Assembly (NCBI RefSeq): GCF_048128805.1
Contig: NC_136020.1
Span: 7,461,653 to 7,525,652 of the forward strand
DNA from: Centroberyx gerrardi
Taxonomy: Eukaryota > Chordata > Actinopteri > Beryciformes > Berycidae
Direction: 5' to 3'
DNA: 64,000 nt
Shown here: one piece after another, positions 51,267 to 62,005 of the stretch
Layout: the number at the start of each line of letters is the position of its first letter
How positions within the stretch are numbered: the stretch's first letter is position 1
Position numbers and translations under genes: made by a program
The notes under the pieces: model-generated
What the model saw: the letters and a program-made list of their open reading frames with translations, nothing else
Database searches by the model: none
Told to the model about the DNA's origin: nothing

Positions 51267-51716
51267 TATACAAATATAGTATGTATAACAATTGCATATC
51301 AACGGTTTGTTGTCTTTTTTTTTTATCTGTATGGTAAGTACAGGACCATCAGCTTCAAAAATGCAAGTCAATTAAGAAAAGAGTACCTGTGATTTAAAGA
51401 TACAAAAAGGGATCTGTGGTATTGAGATGTACTGCTCGGAGAGTGAGACAGGGACAGAAACACTTTGACTATCCAGGGGAGGGTTTCCTAAAACAGCCTT
51501 CACACTGAGGTCACCTTACCCCCAAACACTTGGCATTCACTAGGCCTTAGTGCTAACAGGCTGTTTAGGAAACGGCCCCATCAGGCTAGATGGCACACAT
51601 CATGGACGTAGAGGACTGCTGCTCTACAGGACTCTAACATGTACTGTAAATCTAATGTGTGCTATTGGATAGAACTGATGATGAAATCGTCACTGTCTAT
51701 CAATAAATCCACAATT

Positions 51717-52123
51717 TTAAAGTAATAATCCGCAACATTTTCATGTAAATAAATGTTAATTCTGGCTACTTTCGATCACCAATTGATATAACAGAATAGT
51801 GATTCAACCTAAATCCAGTTCATTCAAGTTTTTCCATTTGCTGTCGGAGTCTAGTAGGTCTTTCTGGTTTCTGGTTTGTTTGGAATAAACAGAAGAAGAA
51901 CTGGGTAGTTAGCATGAGCAGTGATAGCCACCATGGCTGAACAGGCAAAGAAAAGAGAAACTCAAACTGCATCAACAGAAAATCAAAGCCCCGCCCACAC
52001 CTGTGTGATTGACAGGTGATCTCTGGGGAGGTGCAGTGCAGAAACACCACAGCAATGAGCGCTGAGCACCGAAGATGGAGACTAAATGAGAGCAAACACA
52101 GGTCTCGCGGATTACCACTTTAA
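51717..52123. mobile_element. Full-length 407-bp MITE, TTAAAG-RR-TAATCCGC termini
   Basis: The left end is TTAAAGTAATAATCCGC and the inverted right end reads TTAAAGTGGTAATCCGC, 15 of 17 identical. Two further copies exist at 36207-36411 and 31474-31932. The interior includes GATAGCCACCATGGCTGAAC and is not a coding region. TTAA at both outer edges may be the target duplication. Confidence 0.8.
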
Positions 52124-53915
52124 GTCTGGTCCCTTGAGGGTAAGCAGTCCAGATACTGGGTTGGTAATGGGACGTTTAAAAACACAGCTCCCTTATCATT
52201 AAGGGGAAAGAAGGTAAAACATTCCACACAGTCTCGTCGCCGCCCACAATGATTGTCAAGATGGAAACGCAAAGAGCAGATCCAGGAGGATGGTTTACCG
52301 ATCATGCGATTCAGGTATGAACTATGTGCTAGTATTCAGTTGTTATACAACGAGTCGTTTTTAAATAATAATCTGCATGTCTAACAAAGTATACATAATA
52401 TTTAAATGGAACGATGAAACTTTATGTAAATCTCTGATCTCATAAACTATAAAATAGACTGGTCTGAAAAATAAACATAATTCTACCATATGTTGACTTC
52501 CCACTCAAATTAATAATTTGACATTCTATTTGTCTCTCTGGAATTGTTTATAACTCATATTTCTGAGGACTGATTTGGAAATCTCTCTCTCTATATATAT
52601 ATATTCTCTGGATAGATCTTTACAATTGGAGTAGCTTACTTACAGTCTATTAATATTTTGTAGTTATTGCACATTAATTTTACATGCCACCTGTATATCA
52701 ATAATCTCTTTCAATGGCACTTTCAATGGATTCATCCATCGAGTGACTGTTGTCCGTTTCACTGGCAGAAGCTGTCTCATGACACACAGTGCATAAGATC
52801 CAGTTTACATTACCCTTACAATAGTTTTACTTCTGCACCGATCCCATAAGCTATGTATCTGATCATGAATTCTATGAGGAAAAACTGAAGAATGTGTGTT
52901 ATTGCTAAATCTACAAGAGTACCCAATACAAAATATTTTCTTGCTACAATATAGAAGGTAAAAAAGAGTTCACGTTTATCCAAAACGGGACAAGTTTGAC
53001 ACAAAAAAAAAATCAATGGTCATTCATACATAGACACAAGCACCAGTTGAAGAATCAATAGAAACACCACTGTACAAATGATATCTATGGCAAAAATGGC
53101 AAAGGTGCCACGGCGTAATGGATGTCAGTAAGCAATCAGAAATGGATGGCTGTAAACGAAACAACAAACACAAGAGAGGGGGGTTTCATAAAGGGGCGAC
53201 AACCTTCAAACTATTCGAGGAGAACAACTTATAAAAGGGAATATAAAGTTAAAATGGACGACCTTCAGTGCTAGCCTCCCTCTCATGTTGTCATACGGGT
53301 TTTCAAAGCACCAATTTCAAGACAAACAGCTCTCGTTTTTGCTCAGTAATCGGTGGAACACTGGAAGGGAGAGAGTGAAAGAGTCTTCTACTGGTTGGTA
53401 CAGTATCCTTCGCGGCGGCGGGATTCCTCCGGGATCCTCGGCGCTAAACAGATGGTCTTTGAGATCCGCCGTCTCGGTCTCCTTCACTTCTTCTTTTTTT
53501 GGAACAACCTGCCAATGATAAAAAAAACACAACAACAAAAAAACAAGCTGAGAGCGAGCAAATATGCCTTGGAGCTCGTTGGCAGTTCAGTCCTAGAGGC
53601 AGAGCGGGGATTGATGTTTTTGGACGCGTCTGCCGATGGAATCAAGCTCATTTTGTATTCCGTAATGATTTTCTACCAAATGATCATAGCTTTGATCGCT
53701 GTTTGATTTTGCCTCTGGGGGAACTGACACTGCTCTTCAATGGGAACTGTCATTCTAATCAAGAACAATGCAGTTCTCACACCTACTTCAAATCCCCGTG
53801 AATTAATCATCTCTGACTCTCCTAGTGCCCGGCTTACGGTAGATCCCTCTGTGACCTCGGCTTTGGCCCGGCCTGTGACTGTGCATATGGGAATGTGTGT
53901 GCGCATGTTTGTGTG

Positions 53916-53926
<11 letters not shown>

Positions 53927-53961
<35 letters not shown>
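53927..53961. repeat. (GA)n microsatellite
   Basis: A GA run with one AA interruption. It creates open frames in several phases that are not genes. Confidence 0.9.
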
Positions 53962-53962
<1 letters not shown>

Positions 53963-55439
53963 CACCAGGCAAACCAACGGGCTACGTTCGCGGCGCATCC
54001 TGCCCGCCCCGCGTGTCACTTGGGCGGCAGCCTCTTGGCCGCCGAGGCAAATCTCTGCGGTCAGCATGCCGCCGTTGATAAAACATGATCCCTGCTCAGC
54101 TCCCTGTGTGTGGCTCCGCTGCAACACACTGTTACAAGCTCCCAAATACCTTCCCGAGCCGCCCCGAGCCAAGTGCAAAACAAGAGATATGCTAGGGGGA
54201 TTTAGCGTCAAGCGGGCGGTGCCACGGACAGATCCAAGTCCTCGGAGCAAATGCTTAAATAATTCTGTAAGGAGTTATGCAGAGTTATGGATACTGTAGA
54301 ACTTTGCTTGATGGTCCAATTAGCGTCTAAAACTTCATTTTCAGGTTCACTATTCCGTCTCCAGCGAGGCCCGAGTTTGATTTAGTCTGACTGACAGTGC
54401 AGAGCTTTGGTCTAAATTTGTCCGCTGTAAAAATACAGTCTGTTTTCCTTTCCTGCATTTGCCTACTGCAACTTTTATAAAGCAGAGAGGTCTGTAGAAC
54501 TTCCATCCGGCGGTATAGGTAGCTTCCTAGTAGCAGCATTGCAGGCAGCGTCTACTTATCCACATACCTGCAGAGCACGAGCCGCAGATGTAATCGGTTT
54601 AGCCTTGAATAATTCACAGCCCACACAACGGAATCACTGACATAACGCAGCCAAAATGGTCATGTTTGCACGGGGGATACCGGCCGCTCGGTTTGCAAAA
54701 CATTCCTCCGAGGTTTTTCGAGCTTCACGCCGGGATGGAAAACGCCTGCCGCCCCGCACATGGCCAGTGACAGACTGAGGCGCTTGCTGTAATCCACGGT
54801 AAACGATGAAGAGTAGTCGAACCTGCATCCTCCCGGCCCCGCTCCGTCTCCCTGCCTGCGCTGTGTGTTTGCCAAATCAATTCATTTCGCTGTGGCATCT
54901 GTTCTTCGATTTGTTAGAGCGGGCACGGCGGCAGAGCTGACAGATGAATTTAGTTATGAAATAACATGAAAATGGATGATAGGATCTCTTTCCCCATGGT
55001 AACACTTTAGCAACTATTGGGTTCTCAAGCAAAACAGAATTTAAAAGGTGATGTGAGGATATCCGCGTCTGTGGCAAATATCCGCCTCTATCTTTTCATC
55101 GCACAGCTCCTAAAATAGCATGCACCTCTGAACCCAAACCCCTGTGACATGCTAAAATCCATAGATAATCTGAGCTCATCTCGACTTGAGCTAAGTCCAG
55201 TTCAGGCTCATTTATCCAGACCAGGACTCCATGCCAATACTACAGCAATAAGCCAAGAGAGGCCAGGCTTTACAGTGATTTTAGAGCAGTTAAGAGGCGT
55301 TGTTAAGCTGATGATACACAGGCACATTTTCCTGTGTATCATCACCTTTAGGCATGCAAAGCAAAGTTATACAGCATTAGAATGAACAGAAATGTTTAAG
55401 CAATATTTGATTTTAAATCGATGCTAGCAACTCCTCATA

Positions 55440-55520
55440 TGTGGCGGTGGTGGTAGTGTAGAAGTTAGAGAAGATCGCGACTGGAGAGTTACCGGTGTGA
55501 ATCCCGGGGCTGGCTGGGGA
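55440..55520 (+). mobile_element. tRNA-derived SINE head
   Basis: TGGTGGTAGTGTAGAAG resembles an A box and ACCGGTGTGAATCCCGGGG resembles a B box (consensus GGTTCGANTCC) at the usual spacing of about 35-40 bases. It lies in the probable lin7a 3'UTR, in antisense orientation to that gene. Confidence 0.5.
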
Positions 55521-55594
55521 AAATGCGGGTGAGGCGAGGCGTCTGCTCCTCCTCCTCCACCACCCTGCACCCTTAAAGCAATGAAGCGCCTCAC

Positions 55595-55810
55595 CTACGA
55601 CATGTGGTTCTGCTGGGAGGCCAGGTTCTGCTGCTGCTGCTGCTGCATGAGGAGCTGCTGCTGCTGGCGCCGCCGGGCCGTGCGGAGCTTCTCGAAGCGC
55701 GCCTCCATCTCCTCCAGCACCTTGGGGGTATAGCGGACCACCAGCTTCACGCTCTCCTTGGCCGCCTTCAGCAGCTCCACCGCTTTCTCGTGGTGCTCGC
55801 CCTCCACACT
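55595..55810 (-). CDS. lin7a: lin7a terminal coding exon
   Basis: 71 codons plus TAG (55595-55597). It starts [20 protein letters not shown] right after the acceptor CTGCAG, whose polypyrimidine tract is a (CT)n microsatellite. The C-terminal tail has [13 protein letters not shown]. Confidence 0.96.
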   Translation of the reverse strand, partial: SVEGEHHEKAVELLKAAKESVKLVVRYTPKVLEEMEARFEKLRTARRRQQQQLLMQQQQQQNLASQQNHMS

Positions 55811-55938
55811 CTGCAGAGAGAGAGAGAGAGAGAGAGAGGTGGGGTGAGGAGGAGGGTATTTTTCTGGTAGTAATGTGAATAATGAATGTGAGTCACTACA
55901 AGGCAGGTAGTGAGTAGGCATCCATGTAACGGAGTGAT

Positions 55939-55979
<41 letters not shown>

Positions 55980-56506
55980 TGTTCAAGGTCGTTGTAGAAC
56001 TTCAGCCGGAACTGATTTGAATCGCTTTTTAAAATTAGTAACCCCTCTTAGGGAAGAGGGGTTTTTGAAATTCCCCTCTGTTTTTCAGACCCAATGGCAT
56101 TAAGTGGAAATGAGCAGTCAATGTTATCCAGTGTCTGCTGGGTGAAGAAGTGCTTCTGCTCCACAGTGAAGATACAGTTTGATGTCAATAGCTCTCCTGA
56201 ATATTGAACTCACTTATCCACCCAGAAATCAGACAGCAGATGCTTCTGCTGCGTATAACAATTCCATTCTGTGAGAGGCTGGTAAAAATTGAGATAAGAT
56301 GTTTATTCCAGGATATAGCTTTTTGTCAGGCAATCTTATCACAAGTCACAGGAGAGGAGGGAGAGGAGGGCTGTGGACTACCTCCATTTCAGTAGATGGG
56401 TGTAGGCTTAAATGATAAATACATGCAGGGAACCTTATTTACACATTTGTAACCAAGACTCCGACCCAACCCCCTCCACCACCCACCCAGCCAGCCTCTC
56501 ACCCAT

Positions 56507-56540
<34 letters not shown>

Positions 56541-59500
56541 CTTTCATGCTGTATCCTCCCGAATCGTCCGGTCGGACCTACCACTCCGTTGACAGACAGT
56601 AGCTGGTCGCCTCGCTTCAGGCCGCCGTGCCTCTCGGCCACGCCCCCCGGGATGATGCGGGAGATGTAGATGGGCGAGTTCTGCTCCTTGCCGCCCATCA
56701 CGTTGAAGCCCAGCCCTTCCTCCGTCTTGGGCAGCTCCACCACCCGCGGGTGGGAGTGACCCTCGCTGGCTGCGAAGGCTGCGACTGTGGCCTGCGAGAA
56801 GAGAGGAGAGAGGAGAGAGAGGTGCTTGGTTAGCGGATGGCTTTCCTGAATCGTTGATCTCACCGGTAGTCATGACAATAAATCACCTAGAGAATGCCAA
56901 TACAGGATAAGGAATGTCTAATGTAAAGGTGCTGTGTGATTTTGAGACATTAGTATAATGCCCGTAAACAGACAAGATCATCACCAAGAAGACTGGCAGC
57001 CTCTACCAGCCTCTACTCTGCATTTTACATTGTGAGCCACTGGGTCGGATTTGGCGGGAAATCTGCTGGATTGCTTTACGGCACAAAACAGGAAGAGCAC
57101 AAACAGCGCAAACAGAGCTAAAGTTCTAGAGTTTCTCGCAATGGCAGATGGTGGAAGGAGTGAAAGATTGATGGAAAAATCACTTCCAACATGTTGATCC
57201 TCTTCAGTAAAGTGAAAGAGAAACGATGAATGAAGCAAAGACAGGGTTTATGGGAAATGTGGTCTTAATTTTGACAAACAAAAATTAGCACTAACAATAC
57301 CGCTGGTGTGAGATAGAGGCTACCAATTATCATCTCATTTGTTTACAATTAATTAGACAATGACATATTGATGATAAAAATGCTACACACAGCACCTTTA
57401 ATGTACGTTCGAGTCCAAAATGAAGCTGTTTACTCTTCTTGGCGAGTAAAGACTACCACACGTTCCACTGAAAACGACTGCAAAGGAGGAATCAAATTTT
57501 AATACCCTAGTAAACCCAAACTCTCATTTTAATATCGTCTTGAAGCTGGAGAGAACCCTTGAACTTCTCCCGCACCTTCTCCTTTCAGTACGGGTAGCAA
57601 TAACAAAGCAATGGGATTTAGTCGGGACTGGAGATTTAGACTCCACATGAGAAGTTTCCTGGCTTTAAAGCACGTGGATTAGCACTTCTTCCCCGTTTAC
57701 GCTGGAGGAGCAGCCAGATAACTTTCACCCTCCGTATACGTCTCCACCAGCCGGTTGAAGTTGCTCTCGGGCTGGGGGGCGTCTTTGAACCGCAAGCCCG
57801 CGAGCTCCTGGCTCCTCGCGCGTTCGGAACAAAGCGCCCGAGAGCTTGTTAGCCGAGCCTGGGAAAGCTAATGGCAGACGAACAGAGAGAGAGAGAGAGA
57901 GACGCCCGGTGCCCACTGATGCACAGATGCACTGCCACAGGTGCTTCACTGTCAAGTCGGCATCATTTATGATAGGTGGGTTGCGAAAAAAAAAAAAACA
58001 GGAAAGTGGTGGTGGTGGTGGTGGTGGTGGTGGTGGTGGGGGGGGGGTGGGGTTGCTGTCAGAAGCTTTTGCAGATGTGTATCCAAACTCCTTGGCAGCA
58101 GGCGAGAAGCTTTGGCACTTTGAGGTCTTCGACGCTCCCCGCCGGCAGCATCCCCGTCTCCGCTCTCTCTCTCTTCCATATTCATATTCGCGTTCATATT
58201 CATATTCATTCCGTCTCATATTCTTTCGCTCTCCGTTTCCCTCCTCTCCTCTCCCACTGCCTGTTTTAATCTGAGTGACTGTATTCCACCAAGTTCCCCT
58301 CCTTTTCTCTCTCCTTCTCCTTTTCTTCCTCCCCTCCCTCCCTCCCTCCCTCCCCCACTGCGAAGCTAAAAGGCAGCTCCTCAGCATGCATACCATCGCC
58401 TCCCAGGCCTCACAGCACATCGACCTTCACAACTTTATCTTGAGCTCCCGTGAAAAAAAAAAAAAAAAAAACCCCAAAACAATCCGGCATATGGCCGGGC
58501 TCCTCTCAAACGCGGGAGACTCGGAGGCGAAACACATTTTAAATGAAAGCGCGTCCTGGTAAACACGCTGCACTGTATGTATATGACTTATATACATCCA
58601 AAGTCATTTGATCATCAGCTCCAACATTTCTCTAGAGCCCAGGCAGCCCAGATAGTCCCTGGTCTCCATTAAGATTAGTAATAAAGGCCCCGGGCCAGGA
58701 ATTAGAGGCTGAATTGATTTAATTAATGAAGCAATCAAAGGGAATCGAGTCGTTCAGGTGAAACACAAATCTCGTCTGTCTGGAGACTGGCCGCCTCGCT
58801 AACTGAAGCACTCCAGAGGCAGATGAAGAGAAGGCTCAGTCACATATTTCACATATTTCATCACTGTTGCTGCCGTGGCTTGTGGACTTGGTTTTCAATG
58901 GCGTTGCTCTGCGCCTCTGTTTTCCTTTCAGGCCAGTGGTCTGTGAGAGATGAGGATGAGAGATGTACTTATCCACGTCTTGGAGATGTACTCCAAGATG
59001 AGGCTGATGATGATTGTTCACAAACGGCACAGTGACTTGGCTTAGTGAACATCTCTGGAGTGTGTCAAAAATACTTCACTTTCAGAAACACTGTGGCGTC
59101 GCATTCCAGCGCTCCCATTTGAGAGCGAGCGTCCCCACGGCTGAGCAAGCGTAGGCCATTTACTTAATCGTCCCATGAGGAGACGGAGATGTGATCTTTT
59201 AATATAGACTTAGGAGCAGGAACTTTTCAAAGTTTGTGGCGAGGAAAGAAAAGCAGGAGAGCTCTAAAGCCACTTAAATCAAGCCTTCATGGTCGCTTCA
59301 GGCTTCCTTTAATATTTTAGAAAAAAAAAAAGAGACAGAAAACTATTTTATCCGGCTACACTATCACAGTTTGGGTCTCTTTGTAGAGTAAAAATCACTC
59401 CATCATCAGTTTGATTTTTATCTTTCAAGTCAGGCAGTGATACCCTCTTGACCAAGGACAGGAATTATTACAAACAAAAAATATATATTTGGAAGAAATC

Positions 59501-62005
59501 AATGAGATTGATTTGTTGAAAGCCAACAAAAAATGAATTTGTTTTTTTATTTACCACAGTCACACATAGTGAATACATAGTGAAAACAAAACAACAGTGA
59601 GTGGAATTTTGACAAAGGCATCATGTTTCTGTGCACGCTGCTTAACCAAGTGTTCAATAGCGCTTCACCTGCTGGATATACTGTATGTATTCACTCAAAA
59701 GACTCTGTGCCACTGGGCTGGAGGCGGAGTGGTAGGAGGCGGGCCGGAGCCAAGAGAAAGAGCTGCAGGTTATTCGGCAGCACACACCACTCCAACCCTC
59801 TGCGACCCCCTCCCATACACACACATGCACGATTCTCTCTGTTCGTATCATCTCTCTCTATTCATTTCTTTTTCCCCCTCCTTCTCCTCTCCATCCCTGT
59901 GATGTATTGGAGAGGAGTGGACCCAGCTGGACAGTGAAGGGGATCTGAGTTGCACTCATCTCCTCTCCTCCCTGCATCTCATCTTCCTCCTCCTCCTCCT
60001 CCTCATCTTCATCCTCTCCCTATGAGATCAGATGAGCCTGCTCTCTTTATTCTCCTTTCGTAAAAGCCTGTGTCTCTTGCAGGCAAGGTTCTTATGGTGA
60101 ATTCTGTTCAAGTGTTTGCGCACAAGCTCATTTCTTTTCCACACCAAAGTTGCTTAAGTTTAATCCACTTAGGCTACATTCAAAGTCAATATGGCACCAT
60201 ACACTATAAATGCTACACAACATTACTTATAGCATGGCCTTAAATCTATCAAAATAAATGTGTGGTAAACAGTTAAACACATGAATGAAATGTAAAGTTG
60301 CACTTGCAGTTGCTAACATTCTACGCTAACTAGCTAGCTAATGTTGCCAATTGACACAGCATTAGCTGTTGCGTGGGGAACAGTATTTTACATTGGGCAA
60401 TGTTTCTTCTCTGGTTTTTCCGAGCTGGACCACTGAATTTCAACTGGGAACTTCCAACGTCTGACTTTGAATTGAACGCAGCATAAGCGCACACATCTTT
60501 TTGACATATGGTTACATCCATATGAACAGTCATCCAACAAAATATGACATGAGTAGCAATTTGTGAACGCCTGCAGCATTAGCTTGGTTTGGTTTATGAT
60601 AAAAATGTAGATTACAATGACAGTGAACAATGATAAAAAAAAAGACCAAAAGAAAGACATGAATCTAATACAGAGAGTCTATCATTTATGACAGTATCAA
60701 AGGAAATATGTGTTCACGCTTTTTTAATATATTATTTCAGAGGGACATTTGTCATCCAATCTGTTACATAACACAAACTGATAACAGCCTTGATAACAAA
60801 CTGAAAATGTTTCTTTAATAGTTCTGAGAAAAGCCGAATGAAGATTAGATGCGAATCTAGTGGCTGTTAATATGATGCTTCAGGGTGAACAGATTAGCAA
60901 AACCAGCTGCTATCTGTCTGGAATTAAAGATGCATCTGCAGATCTGAGGAACATCAAATGTATTGAGTAACTGGAGACGGAGAAACAAGGCTGAGGAGCA
61001 GGAAATTCTTGTGAATTCTTTTTGAAAGGAAAGGTTTCACAGCATTAAACTTTCAGCCCGTTCGGTGCTATGATGTGTTGTCAGACTTTCCTCTGGAAAG
61101 AAATGTCTAACTTCGCTTTAGACGGCAATATTAGTTGCAAGTTTGTTTGACTTTATAAGGTTTTTCCCAAGCATATTTACCACCAGTGACTCAGGACCCA
61201 AACTAAACAAGCCACATGCAGCATGAGAATACACTAAAACATCATGTACAGCCAGCATATTATGAGTCCATGTAGCTTAAAGGAGGGAATCCATTTGAGT
61301 TTTGAGACCCCCTGAGAGAGGCATTAAATCTAAATATACACACTTTTTAGTGAGGACAAATGATGTACTTTTGGCCAGTAGAGCAGATGAACAAGATTCT
61401 CAACCTTTTTCATACCAAGGACCCTAATTTAGTCCACATTAGGGCCACGGACCCCCATTTGATGACCCCAGGAAGACTAGTTTGTTGCTTGTGCATCAAC
61501 TAATGGGGATCCACAATAAACAATAAACAACAATTTGATGAGATTTTCTCTCTCAAACCCAAATCTGAGAATATTTTTATTGTTAGATATGATTTTGTCC
61601 AGAATTCCATGACTATCTGTATTGCAGATAGAGAGACAACAGAGAAACTATGATCAAAACAGCCATCCTTCTACATTCTATAATTGTGTTAACTTCTTGG
61701 AAATGAAACAATCGTGAAGTTGAACAATTCATCAATTTGCTGGGGACCCCTGGAACCCCCTCAAGGACCCCTGGTGGTCCCTGGACCCCACGTTGAGAAC
61801 CACTGTTGTAGAGTAATGCTATTAACAGATATTTTGCCATCCATTACTTGTAGTTTTCAATGGGTTGTAGTCATATTAAAATGATTAATGCAGACAATTA
61901 AATGCAGAACCAGATCTACGAACCACTTCTTACCTTAGCTGTGGCCCGCGCCTGGTACTCCGGACAGCCGTTCACTGTAATCGTTTCATGCATGTACTGG
62001 TACAC
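55595..62005 (-). CDS. lin7a: Lin-7 homolog A, C-terminal exons (5' part beyond window)
   Basis: A small scaffold of the LIN-2/LIN-7/LIN-10 (CASK/MALS/Mint) and Crumbs/Pals complexes, acting at epithelial junctions and synapses; its PDZ domain binds C-terminal peptides of receptors and transporters. Three coding exons are present: 61934-62005 ([17 protein letters not shown] through ATAK), 56582-56791 (PDZ, with the carboxylate loop GLGF and then [20 protein letters not shown]) and 55595-55810 (end of [21 protein letters not shown], basic RRR, then a glutamine-rich tail ending QNHMS). All joins are phase 0. The N-terminal L27 exons would lie at higher coordinates and were not found up to 64000. 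The poly-Q tail and the position next to myf5 identify lin7a rather than lin7b or lin7c. Confidence 0.96.
55811..55838. repeat. lin7a: (GA)n, serving as lin7a polypyrimidine tract on the minus strand
   Basis: On the minus strand a (CT)n run of about 22 bases ends directly in the acceptor CTGCAG of the terminal exon. Confidence 0.9.
55937..55979. repeat. (GT)n microsatellite
   Basis: A TG run of about 40 bases in the intron before the terminal lin7a exon. A (CA)n run at 56510-56538 lies in the same intron near the donor of the PDZ exon. Confidence 0.95.
56582..56791 (-). CDS. lin7a: lin7a PDZ exon
   Basis: 70 codons, [20 protein letters not shown] through [10 protein letters not shown]. The acceptor is CTCGCAG and the donor GTAGGT on the minus strand. 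It contains the GLGF loop of the PDZ domain. Confidence 0.97.
56924..57400. mobile_element. 477-bp MITE with TAAAGGTGCTGTGTG ends
   Basis: The left end TAAAGGTGCTGTGTG equals the inverted right end. ATG flanks the element on both sides (56921-56923 and 57401-57403), which fits a 3-bp target duplication as made by PIF/Harbinger-type elements. Non-coding interior. Confidence 0.75.
58007..58040. repeat. (GTG)n trinucleotide repeat and G run
   Basis: About ten GTG units followed by a run of nine to ten G. It yields poly-Val, poly-Trp or poly-Pro open frames only. Confidence 0.9.
61389..61806. mobile_element. hAT-type MITE in lin7a intron
   Basis: The right end, read inverted, is CAACAGTGGTTCTCAACGTG followed by GGGTCCAGGGAC. 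The left end has GATTCTCAACCTTTTTCATA followed by CCAAGGACCC. The CAGTGGTTCTCAA...GGACCC termini are typical of hAT (Charlie-like) non-autonomous elements. The left end is eroded. Confidence 0.7.
61934..62005 (-). CDS. lin7a: lin7a exon following the L27 domain
   Basis: 24 codons, [20 protein letters not shown] through ATAK. Acceptor CTTTCAG and donor GTAAGA on the minus strand; phase 0 at both sides. Confidence 0.96.

Larger units (their letters stand above)
51240..55594 (-). other. lin7a: Probable lin7a 3'UTR region
   Basis: No coding exon found on either strand. If the signal at 51261 is used, this is the lin7a 3'UTR and would include a full MITE (51717-52123), a (GA)n tract (53927-53961) and a tRNA-derived SINE (55440-55520). 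The alternative is an earlier non-canonical signal and intergenic sequence. Only transcript data can decide. Confidence 0.4.
56792..61933 (-). other. lin7a: lin7a intron before the PDZ exon, about 5.1 kb
   Basis: It contains a MITE (56924-57400), a GC-rich patch with an exon-like frame (57722-57860), a (GTG)n tract (58007-58040), a poly-A run (58453-58471), an AT-rich unique segment with homeodomain-type sites (58640-58770) and a hAT-type MITE (61389-61806). No complete nested gene was found. Confidence 0.6.

Noticed and set aside
57725-58420. A 231-codon minus-strand open frame in the lin7a intron
   Set aside because: Most of it is low complexity (GTG repeat read as poly-Pro, GA-rich Arg-Glu). 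Only the last GC-rich part looks protein-like, and it is reported as a separate low-confidence observation in another phase.
61389-61806. Possible alternative lin7a exon near the right-hand intron
   Set aside because: The sequence has hAT-type termini and no open frame with splice sites.
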